Shown: in pieces, positions 1 to 7,032 of the stretch
How positions within the stretch are numbered: the first letter of the stretch is position 1
How the letters are laid out: every line of letters begins with the position of its first letter
Assembly: GCA_945860575.1 (NCBI GenBank)
Contig: CAMAQQ010000019.1
Location: 1 to 11,369, forward strand
Direction: 5' to 3'
From: Ferrithrix thermotolerans DSM 19514
GTDB lineage: Bacteria; Actinomycetota; Acidimicrobiia; Acidimicrobiales; Ilumatobacteraceae
DNA length: 11,369 bases
Notes under the pieces: generated by a model
The model's database searches: none
The model's input: the letters and a program-made list of their open reading frames with translations, nothing else
Told to the model about the DNA's origin: nothing
Made by a program: the position numbers and the translations under genes

Positions 1-1
1 A

Positions 2-769
2 ATTTATGGATTGAGTGAAATTCGCGAGGCGTATCATGCAGAGATTTTGATTACAGCGGATGAAGAAATTGGTTCGTATGCTTCGCGCGCACTAATCGAA
101 GCGCGTGCCAAAGCAACGGGAAACGTGCTGGTGTTTGAACCAAGCGGCAACGGCGACGCGCTCAAGATTGCTCGCAAAGGTGTCGGCACATTTCGCGTTG
201 ACATTGCAGGTCGGGCATCACACGCCGGCCTTGAACCCGAAAAAGGTATCAACGCGTTAATCGAACTCGCCGCCCAAGTGCAAACAATTGCGGCGATCGC
301 TCAGCCCGAACTAGGCACGACCGTGACTCCAACGATTGCTTCGGCTGGCACCACAGAAAATGTTGTGCCAGCAGCCGCCCAGATCACGGTCGATGTTCGC
401 GTAAATGTTCTTTCAGAAAAAGCCCGAGTTGAATCTGCGCTGGCCACATTGACTCCAACAGTGCCTGGCGCAACGATCAGCGTCAGCGGATCAATCAATC
501 GTCCGCCGATGCATGAGTCGGCGTCTACGACGCTTTATGCCGTTGCGCAAAGTGTCGCCCAAGGCATCGGTATCGCCGACTTGCAGGGCATCGCAGTAGG
601 TGGCGGTTCTGACGGAAACTTCACGGCAGCCATTGGCGTGCCCACTCTTGACGGACTTGGCGCTTGTGGCGGCGGCGCGCACGCCGACACTGAGTACATA
701 AAAGTTTCGAAGATGGGTGAGCGTGCTGCGCTAGCGGCTGCAATAACTCGCGCGCTTGTCACTGGCTAA
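2..769 (+). CDS. M20-family metallopeptidase (glutamate carboxypeptidase-like), 5' end outside window
   Basis: This is a zinc-dependent exopeptidase or amidohydrolase of the M20 family, closest by eye to carboxypeptidase G2-type enzymes that release C-terminal glutamate from peptides or folate-like compounds. The frame is open to the window edge, so the TTG at 11 is probably not the start; about 110-120 N-terminal residues with the HxD zinc motif are missing. Visible motifs are TADEEIGS (bases 53-76, catalytic Glu followed by a metal-ligand Glu), VFEPSGNGD (a further Glu ligand), the lid/dimerisation domain opening with RASHAG, then GGGSDGN, and a late GGGAHADTEY whose His (bases 680-682) is the expected last zinc ligand. 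No signal peptide can be judged. It ends convergent with argG, 43 bases away. Family confidence is high; the exact substrate is not determinable. Confidence 0.88.
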   Translation: MYGLSEIREAYHAEILITADEEIGSYASRALIEARAKATGNVLVFEPSGNGDALKIARKGVGTFRVDIAGRASHAGLEPEKGINALIELAAQVQTIAAIAQPELGTTVTPTIASAGTTENVVPAAAQITVDVRVNVLSEKARVESALATLTPTVPGATISVSGSINRPPMHESASTTLYAVAQSVAQGIGIADLQGIAVGGGSDGNFTAAIGVPTLDGLGACGGGAHADTEYIKVSKMGERAALAAAITRALVTG

Positions 770-771
770 CT

Positions 772-787
772 AGCTAGACAACTAGCT
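772..787. repeat. Small perfect hairpin between convergent genes
   Basis: AGCTAG, loop ACAA, CTAGCT form a 6-bp stem between the peptidase stop and the argG stop. An A-run follows on the + strand (791-797), so neither strand has the stem followed by a T-run that an intrinsic terminator needs. It may be a weak bidirectional 3'-end structure or chance. Confidence 0.3.
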
Positions 788-812
788 GATTAAAAAACCC
801 TGCGACAAAAAC

Positions 813-2189
<1,377 letters not shown>

Positions 2190-2192
2190 TCA

Positions 2193-2198
2193 ACACTA
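2193..2198 (-). promoter_or_regulatory. Candidate leaderless -10 box for argG
   Basis: Reading the minus strand, TAGTGT is followed by six bases (TGAGGC) and then the GTG at 2186, the spacing expected if transcription starts on the start codon. I see no convincing -35 hexamer. Single-site evidence is weak; it gains weight because similar boxes precede other starts here. Confidence 0.42.
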
Positions 2199-2242
2199 GA
2201 GAACTGAGCGGTGTGAAACCGAGCAGGTTTTGGCAGACAGGC

Positions 2243-2671
2243 TTAGAGGCCAGTTGAAATTGAGCGACGGCGCCCGGCAAGTGCAGCAATTGTCGTCAGC
2301 GCCATGCAAACAGCCATGGCTATTTCGCCAAGAGCGATGCCAGGTGTGCGAGAAAGATCAGTGATTGAAATAGCGACCAGAAAAAGTGTTGAGCCTAAAC
2401 CCGTGTACGGAAGAATTCTTGAAAACCTAACAACCGTGACAACCATCGCGATTGGTGCAACAAACGGCAAAAACCAAAGCAAAAAGAAAGCCGGATCTTG
2501 CTGGCTTCCGAGCCACCAAGTTGGCTTGCCAATTGCACGCGCAGAAAAAGTCAGTGTCAACAAAGACCCGATAATTAATAGTTGAGAAATAACTACAGCA
2601 TTCACCCATGGCTTGGTTAGCGAGCCTGAAGTTTCTATCTGGGCTTGCGAAGGTGGGGGAAGCAACGACAT
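2243..2671 (-). CDS. Small four-helix membrane protein, function unknown
   Basis: I do not recognise this 142-residue protein. It has a short Pro/Gln-rich polar N-terminus and four hydrophobic segments at about residues 23-44, 60-82, 88-104 and 110-133, then a positively charged GRRRS end. That predicts a small integral membrane protein with a cytoplasmic C-terminus by the positive-inside rule. No catalytic motif, cysteine pair or charged in-membrane residue pattern suggests an activity. The ATG at 2671 has no Shine-Dalgarno sequence. A TATTGT box lies ten bases upstream of it on this strand. The start is 29 bases from the divergent glycosyltransferase start, and argG follows 56 bases downstream on the same strand, so readthrough into argG is possible. 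It is preferred over overlapping + strand frames because of the coherent membrane topology. Confidence 0.72.
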   Translation of the reverse strand: MSLLPPPSQAQIETSGSLTKPWVNAVVISQLLIIGSLLTLTFSARAIGKPTWWLGSQQDPAFFLLWFLPFVAPIAMVVTVVRFSRILPYTGLGSTLFLVAISITDLSRTPGIALGEIAMAVCMALTTIAALAGRRRSISTGL

Positions 2672-2683
2672 AACAAGAATGAC

Positions 2684-2694
2684 AATAGCCTATT
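2684..2694. promoter_or_regulatory. Palindromic divergent promoter region
   Basis: AATAG-C-CTATT is a perfect 5-bp inverted repeat in the 29-base gap between the divergent starts at 2671 and 2701. It contains a -10-like box on each strand: TAGCCT (2686-2691) nine bases before the glycosyltransferase ATG, and TAGGCT/TATTGT on the minus strand. A shared bidirectional promoter is inferred, not shown. Confidence 0.35.
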
Positions 2695-2700
2695 AAGAGT

Positions 2701-3462
2701 ATGTTGCCCGCTAAATTTGCGCGATTGAGCATATTCTTTCCGATGTGGAACGAGGAGCAATATCTTCAACGCGCATTGAACGCCGCGCAAGAGCTTTGCG
2801 ATGATTTAATCGACCTTAAAATGATTGCTGACTACGAACTTGTGATTGTTGACGATGCATCTACAGATTCAACACCTCAACTGGCCGATGCCGCGGCAGT
2901 CAGAGACAAGCACATCAAAGTTGTGCATCACCCCACAAATCGCAAACTCGGTGGGTCGATCAAATCTGGTTTTGCGGCATCAACAGGCGATGTGATTTTG
3001 TACACAGACGCTGACCTGCCTTTTGACATGCGCGAGGTTCAAAACGCGATGCGACTGATGCGCCAATATGAAGCCGACATCGTGAGCGCGTATCGATTTG
3101 ATCGAACTGGCGAAGGATATATACGAGTTGTTTACTCTATGTTTTACAACCTTATGGTTCGAATTTTGTTCGGTGTTCGATTTCGCGATATTAATTTTGC
3201 CTTCAAACTCTGTCGAAAATCTGTATTCGATCAGATCACCCTCGAAAGTGAAGGGTCGTTCATTGACGCCGAGTTGATCGTCAACGCAAAGAAGCGTGGC
3301 TTATCAGTAGTTCAGTTTGGCGTAGACTATTTTCCGCGCACTCGAGGTATATCAACATTGAGTTCGCCGTCGGTCATCATAAAAATTTTACGAGAGGCAT
3401 TTAGATTGCGTAAAAAACTGAATTCGATCAAGCCAGATTTTGGTGCACCAAGCACAAAATGA
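2701..3462 (+). CDS. Family 2 glycosyltransferase (polyprenyl/dolichyl-phosphate sugar synthase-like)
   Basis: A GT-A fold, inverting glycosyltransferase of 253 residues, resembling DPM1-type enzymes that move a sugar from a nucleotide donor to a polyprenyl phosphate at the inner membrane face. The N-terminal strand ends in FFPMWNEE (12-19). VIVDDASTDST (48-58) is the nucleotide-binding loop and YTDADLP (101-107) carries the DxD metal site (Asp103, Asp105). RDINFAFKLCRK (162-173) and FIDAELIVNAKKRG (187-200) match the acceptor-side motifs of the DPM1 group. Unlike GtrB/DPM1 forms with C-terminal membrane helices, it ends in a basic region (RLRKKL) without helices, so it is probably peripheral. 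The stop overlaps the next start (ATGA), so it is translationally coupled to the L,D-transpeptidase, which points to an envelope-polymer role. Donor and acceptor are not identifiable. Confidence 0.9.
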   Translation: MLPAKFARLSIFFPMWNEEQYLQRALNAAQELCDDLIDLKMIADYELVIVDDASTDSTPQLADAAAVRDKHIKVVHHPTNRKLGGSIKSGFAASTGDVILYTDADLPFDMREVQNAMRLMRQYEADIVSAYRFDRTGEGYIRVVYSMFYNLMVRILFGVRFRDINFAFKLCRKSVFDQITLESEGSFIDAELIVNAKKRGLSVVQFGVDYFPRTRGISTLSSPSVIIKILREAFRLRKKLNSIKPDFGAPSTK

Positions 3463-4526
3463 ATCGCCAGAATAATTCGTATTATCAACCGTCGACATTT
3501 GATAGATGGAGACCCGCGCTAATCGCTTTGGCAATCTTGGCCACCGTCGTAGCGATTGGCGTGCAGCAAAGCGAAGCTAATAAAAACAAATCAGATGGCG
3601 CAACCGAGCCTGCTTTGGTTACTGACACCAGTTTGGTGCCGATAGCCACGGTGCCCTTATCCAGAACTCTTGAATCGGGGATGCAGGGCGATGATGTCTT
3701 GCGTATGCAGCAACGACTTAAAGATTTGCGTTTTGATCCGGGCCCAGTTGACGGCGTGTTCGGGCAAAACACAGTGCAGGCGATGTGGGCGTTTGAAAAA
3801 CTCGTTCTCGGGGTGCCTCGCGAACAAGCCACCGGGGTCGTAAATCAGTCAACTTGGACGATTATGCAGCAGAATTTAGTAATCAAGCCACGACGCATTG
3901 CCGACACTGCGACTCACGTTGAGGTTTATTTACCAGAACAAGTATTAATTGTGTTCACAGATCAAAAACCAGTCTTGATAACTCACATTTCGTCTGGGAC
4001 TGGAGAGATGTGGTGTGAAGAAGTAAAAATTGACCCAGGCGAAGAAGGAAACAATTCGGATGAGCAGATCACAAAAGGAATTTGTGGTGAGGCAATTACG
4101 CCTCCTGGAGTTTTTTATTTTTACAACCGACGCGTTGGCATGCGCGAAACAAAACTTGGTTCGTTATATAACCCCGTTTATTTCAACTACAACATCGCGA
4201 TACATGGTGCGATTCGCGTGCCGCTCAAGCCAGAGTCACACGGATGCGTGCGTATTCCGATGTCTGTCGCGAGATACTTTCCGGCGCTGGTCAAATATGG
4301 TGACCGAATTTATGTGTTTGACGGTTTCAAAGAACCTGAAACGTATGGTTCGCCAGTCCCGCCATATGACAAGCCAGATCCGAACTACACGACTTTGCCA
4401 AGCGTTACGACTGTGCCAAGTGTGACGACCCTGCCAACTGCGACAACAATTGCTGGTGCACCGACGACGACGGCGGCAAAGGCACCGAGTTCAGGTTCGA
4501 CTAGTACTAGTTCAAGCACGCCATAA
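3459..4526 (+). CDS. Membrane-anchored L,D-transpeptidase with peptidoglycan-binding domain
   Basis: This enzyme likely forms 3-3 cross-links in peptidoglycan, or attaches molecules to it, from outside the membrane. Order of parts in 355 residues: short cytoplasmic end, one membrane helix or uncleaved signal (17-38, WRPALIALAILATVV), linker, a PG_binding_1 domain (about 73-138, with DDVLRMQQRLKDL and GPVDGVFGQNT), and a YkuD catalytic domain (about 152-288). The signature IAIHGAIRVP...ESHGCVRIP gives His249, His261 and nucleophile Cys263. Two further cysteines, 186 and 209, flank an acidic insertion and may pair. The tail from about 291 is low in complexity and rich in Thr, Ser, Pro and Val, with repeated SVTT(L/V)P units, as in many secreted actinobacterial proteins. 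The ATG overlaps the glycosyltransferase stop by four bases. Confidence 0.93.
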   Translation: MNRQNNSYYQPSTFDRWRPALIALAILATVVAIGVQQSEANKNKSDGATEPALVTDTSLVPIATVPLSRTLESGMQGDDVLRMQQRLKDLRFDPGPVDGVFGQNTVQAMWAFEKLVLGVPREQATGVVNQSTWTIMQQNLVIKPRRIADTATHVEVYLPEQVLIVFTDQKPVLITHISSGTGEMWCEEVKIDPGEEGNNSDEQITKGICGEAITPPGVFYFYNRRVGMRETKLGSLYNPVYFNYNIAIHGAIRVPLKPESHGCVRIPMSVARYFPALVKYGDRIYVFDGFKEPETYGSPVPPYDKPDPNYTTLPSVTTVPSVTTLPTATTIAGAPTTTAAKAPSSGSTSTSSSTP

Positions 4527-4539
4527 TTAGTTCGGGATG

Positions 4540-4570
4540 ATTAACCATGCTTATTAACCATGCTGATTAA
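4540..4570 (+). repeat. 13-bp tandem repeat duplicating the hydrolase start codon
   Basis: The unit ATTAACCATGCTK occurs at 4540-4552 and 4553-4565, followed by a partial third copy ATTAA. Each full copy contains an ATG (4547 and 4560). The second is the candidate hydrolase start. The first opens a 7-codon frame (MLINHAD) ending with TAA at 4568-4570. Bases 4553-4571 also form an imperfect inverted repeat (ATTAACCA / TGATTAAT, one mismatch). Confidence 0.75.
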
Positions 4571-5462
4571 TTACGACGAATTCTCAATGTTCAACGAGAA
4601 CATTTCTGAGTATTCGTTAAAAGTCTCGGCACTACCGAAAGTAGAGCGAGTTTCTTGCGCGCTTAGTGACGGACGAACACTAAGTGCACTGAAGTGGGGC
4701 ACGCAATCACCTGAAATTACATTTGTGCACGGCAGCGCTCAAAATGCGCACACGTGGGACACCGTTGTTTTAGCAATGGGCATCTCAGCATTGGCAATTG
4801 ATCTTCCAGGTCATGGACATTCTTCGTGGCGTAGTGACGGCAACTACGAACCATCTGTGTTGGCACCCGATGTTGCTACCGCCATTGAAACTTGGGCGCC
4901 GAAAACACGACTTGTTGTCGGCATGTCACTAGGTGGATTAACAACTCTTGCTTTGGCTGGTCAGCGTCCTGATTTAGTCAAGTCGCTCGTAAGTGTCGAC
5001 ATCACACCAGGTGTCAACTCAGAAAAAGCAAAAGCAATCACCGATTTCGTGAATGGTCCACAATCTTTCGCGAGTTTCGAGGATTTGTTAGCGCGTACAA
5101 TCGAACACAATCCGACAAGATCTGAGAGTTCTCTTCGTCGTGGAATCCTGCACAACGCCAAACAACAACCAGATGAATCTTGGCAATGGCGATACGACAG
5201 ATCAACACATCCGTCACCACAAGATCCAACTAAACGTCTTGACCGTCTGTCTGCATTATGGGATGTAATTTCGCAACTGCAGTGCCCGATGACCCTTGTT
5301 CGTGGTGGGATTTCGCCAGTTGTAGATGATGTTGATGTTGCTGAATTGAAGCGTCGAAAACCTGAATGTGAAGTGATCGTCGTAGATGGCGCAGGACACT
5401 CGGTTCAAGGTGACAGACCTGTCGAACTTGCAACTACTCTGACTCGGATTTTGGCGACTTAG
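4560..5462 (+). CDS. Alpha/beta-fold hydrolase
   Basis: A 300-residue soluble hydrolase of the alpha/beta fold. FVHGSAQNAHTW (55-66) carries the oxyanion-hole HG motif, AIDLPGHGHS (79-88) follows strand 4, and VVGMSLGG (119-126) is the nucleophile elbow with Ser123. LVRGGISPVV is the acid-bearing loop region, although the catalytic Asp is not certain because the usual GxxD spacing is altered here; Asp at the following VDDVD is the likely one. DGAGHSVQGDRP provides the catalytic His280. There is no signal peptide, so it is cytosolic. The substrate, whether ester, lactone or C-C bond, is not readable. The start is uncertain: ATG 4560 sits in a 13-bp repeat, and ATG 4587 (residue 10) is a plausible alternative. 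It is followed 18 bases later by a TetR regulator, a likely functional pair. Confidence 0.88.
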   Translation: MLINYDEFSMFNENISEYSLKVSALPKVERVSCALSDGRTLSALKWGTQSPEITFVHGSAQNAHTWDTVVLAMGISALAIDLPGHGHSSWRSDGNYEPSVLAPDVATAIETWAPKTRLVVGMSLGGLTTLALAGQRPDLVKSLVSVDITPGVNSEKAKAITDFVNGPQSFASFEDLLARTIEHNPTRSESSLRRGILHNAKQQPDESWQWRYDRSTHPSPQDPTKRLDRLSALWDVISQLQCPMTLVRGGISPVVDDVDVAELKRRKPECEVIVVDGAGHSVQGDRPVELATTLTRILAT

Positions 5463-5470
5463 TTAACTAA
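5459..5470. promoter_or_regulatory. Candidate TetR operator (perfect 12-bp palindrome)
   Basis: TTAGTTAACTAA is fully self-complementary. It starts at the last codon of the hydrolase and runs into the tetR -10 box (5468-5473), ending 10 bases before the tetR ATG. A repressor dimer bound here would block RNA polymerase at tetR. Assignment to this TetR is inference; the palindrome itself is seen. Confidence 0.5.
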
Positions 5471-5473
5471 TAT
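5468..5473 (+). promoter_or_regulatory. Candidate leaderless -10 box for the TetR gene
   Basis: TAATAT is followed by seven bases (TTCCGCA) and the ATG at 5481. This is the best -10 match in the window and suggests that tetR has its own promoter, besides any readthrough from the hydrolase gene. No good -35 was seen. Confidence 0.5.
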
Positions 5474-5480
5474 TTCCGCA

Positions 5481-6107
5481 ATGTCAAAATTAGGTCGTCC
5501 TACAAATTGTGCCGGCGTTGACACTTGTCAACGTCTGTTGATTGAGGCTCGGCGATCTTTCGCCACTGAAGGATTTGCTGCAACGACCAACAAGAGACTT
5601 GCACAGAGTGTTGGCATCACGACGGCAGCGATTTATCACTACTTTCCTTCAAAGATTGACGTATATGTCGCAGTTTTTTCTGATGTGCAGGATCTTGTTT
5701 GTAAAACAATTGAAGCGTCGATTCGACCAGACGCTCAAATTTCAGAAAACATTTCTAACATGGTCGATTCTCTTGCGTTATTGACCGTTCGTGAACCAGC
5801 AGTCGTTGCATTCGTAATGAGCGTTTCTTCAGAAGCCCACCGTCACCCAGAAATATTAAAGGCCGTGCTTCCGGTGAGCGGCCGAATTGGTCGCATTCTG
5901 CTTCAGATGTGTGAAAAAGCGATTGAACGAGGTGAAGTCAATTCGAATGTTTCTGCTCAGTCACTCGAAGACATGCTGACCGTCATCTTGGCTGGTCTCG
6001 GTCGCTTCAATATGGTTTACCGAGATGCCCGCCGAACATCAGAATTGATCAAAGCGATGAAGTTGCTTTTGGTTGGTGAAGTCTTTCGCGTATCTAGCAA
6101 CGCTTAG
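5481..6107 (+). CDS. TetR/AcrR-family transcriptional regulator
   Basis: A 208-residue one-component repressor type. The N-terminal DNA-binding domain is typical: a helix with LLIEARRSFATEGFAATTNKR (about 19-39) leads into the helix-turn-helix LAQSVGITTAAIYHYFPSKIDVY (about 40-62), with the diagnostic YHYFPSK. The rest is an all-helical ligand and dimerisation domain with no recognisable ligand class. It lies 18 bases after the alpha/beta hydrolase on the same strand, so the hydrolase and its substrate are likely part of what it controls; a palindrome overlapping its own -10 box suggests autorepression. Its stop overlaps the stop of the convergent transporter by four bases (6104-6107). The target beyond this region is unknown. 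Confidence 0.93.
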   Translation: MSKLGRPTNCAGVDTCQRLLIEARRSFATEGFAATTNKRLAQSVGITTAAIYHYFPSKIDVYVAVFSDVQDLVCKTIEASIRPDAQISENISNMVDSLALLTVREPAVVAFVMSVSSEAHRHPEILKAVLPVSGRIGRILLQMCEKAIERGEVNSNVSAQSLEDMLTVILAGLGRFNMVYRDARRTSELIKAMKLLLVGEVFRVSSNA

Positions 6108-7000
6108 GCGTTTTTGGTTTTTGTTGCCGAAGTTCGCAACGAGTCGGTTAACAGAATAACGAGACCAAACCATACGAAGGCAAAACCAATGATTCGCGTG
6201 ATGTCGAGTTTCTCGTTGTAGGCCAACCAACCTAGAAAAAAATTAAATGTCGGAACAAGATATTGCATTGGGCCAAGCAAACTTAAACGCACTCTTCGTG
6301 ATGCTGCGCCGAAAAGCAGTAACGGGACGGCCGTCATTAAGCCCGTGAATAAAACAAGTATCCACTGAATTGTTGTCGCATTGTTCGGCACACTGTCGGC
6401 GCGATTGAAACACCAAAATAGAATCGCAACGGCGGGGACCAAGAGTGCAACAACTTCCGCCGTCAGACTCTCAAGGCTTGAAAGCTGAACCTGTTTTTTG
6501 AGGTATCCATAGATAGACCAAGAACCGGCAATGATTAACGCCAAATATGGTGGTCGACCATATGAATAGGTGAGAATAACAATTGCAAGAACGGCAAAAG
6601 TGATTACTGCGCGATGTGCAGTTCTCATGGTCTCTCGCAAGACGGCGAAGCCGATGATCATCGTAAAAAGCGGTGAAATAAAGTATCCGAGTGCAGTTTC
6701 AATGATGTTTTCGTGAACAACCGCCCAGACATATGTTGTCCAGTTGATTGAAAGCATGACACTGGCGAGAGCAATTCGCGCGCGCAGTTTTGGATCGCGC
6801 AATGCGATCAATAAACTCCGCAGTTTTTTGGTGTAGATAATTACACAAAGAAGAATTATTGATGAAGTTACGATTCGCCAACCAATTAGTTCGACAGCAT
6901 TAAATTGTTTTAGAAATTTCCAATAGATGGTTAGCAAACCCCAAGTGATGTAGGCGCCCAATCCATAGGCAATACCAGAGCGCTCAGTCGAGTTTGACAC
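6104..7000 (-). CDS. rarD: RarD-like EamA/DMT-superfamily permease
   Basis: An inner-membrane permease of about 298 residues with ten predicted helices in two EamA-type halves, the standard topology and length of RarD. Diagnostic stretches recalled from E. coli RarD include GAYITWGLLTIYWK near the start, ALGYFISPL in the middle, and TAVPLLLFGAASRRVRLSLLG plus MQYLVPT in the second half. RarD was named for an association with chloramphenicol sensitivity; its substrate is unresolved in general, so a resistance role should not be assumed. Two starts are possible: TTG at 7006 and GTG at 7000. I prefer GTG because a GGTGA Shine-Dalgarno-like stretch lies six bases before it and a TAGGGT box eight bases before it. 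The gene diverges from pgi with 32 bases between preferred starts and converges with tetR. Confidence 0.9.
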   Translation of the reverse strand: MSNSTERSGIAYGLGAYITWGLLTIYWKFLKQFNAVELIGWRIVTSSIILLCVIIYTKKLRSLLIALRDPKLRARIALASVMLSINWTTYVWAVVHENIIETALGYFISPLFTMIIGFAVLRETMRTAHRAVITFAVLAIVILTYSYGRPPYLALIIAGSWSIYGYLKKQVQLSSLESLTAEVVALLVPAVAILFWCFNRADSVPNNATTIQWILVLFTGLMTAVPLLLFGAASRRVRLSLLGPMQYLVPTFNFFLGWLAYNEKLDITRIIGFAFVWFGLVILLTDSLRTSATKTKNA

Positions 7001-7008
7001 GAGCAATC

Positions 7009-7014
7009 ACCCTA
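7009..7014 (-). promoter_or_regulatory. Candidate -10 box for rarD
   Basis: On the minus strand TAGGGT lies eight bases before the GTG at 7000. The same bases provide a possible Shine-Dalgarno (GGTGA), so the gene could be read either as leaderless or from a short leader. The box is five bases from the opposing pgi box. Confidence 0.38.
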
Positions 7015-7019
7015 GTCAG

Positions 7020-7025
7020 TAGCCT
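7020..7025 (+). promoter_or_regulatory. Candidate leaderless -10 box for pgi
   Basis: TAGCCT is followed by seven bases and then the ATG at 7033. The identical hexamer precedes the glycosyltransferase gene. A perfect TTGACA lies at 6994-6999, but the 20-base spacer is longer than normal for a -35, so its role is doubtful. Confidence 0.42.
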
Positions 7026-7032
7026 TAAATCA

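Noticed and set aside
772..797. Hairpin next to an A/T run, as a possible intrinsic terminator between the peptidase gene and argG
   Set aside because: The stem is only 6 bp and AT-mixed, and the T-run is on the wrong side of the stem for either strand.
2304..2585. 93-codon + strand open frame opposite the small membrane protein
   Set aside because: It has no coherent domain or topology; the minus-strand frame gives four regular membrane helices and a better start context.
4391..4525. Thr/Pro/Ser-rich end of the L,D-transpeptidase gene as a possible mobile or CRISPR-like repeat
   Set aside because: The repeats are short, degenerate and in frame; they encode a low-complexity secreted tail.
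6994..6999. Perfect TTGACA as the -35 of pgi
   Set aside because: The spacer to TAGCCT is 20 bases and the hexamer is part of the rarD start region; I kept it only as a remark.
6104..7006. rarD as evidence of a drug-resistance locus with tetR
   Set aside because: The two genes are convergent, not co-directional or divergent, and RarD homologues have no settled resistance function.
6994..7032. TTG 6994 as the pgi start
   Set aside because: The extra 13 residues do not resemble PGI N-termini and would overlap the start of divergent rarD; ATG 7033 fits the -10 box.
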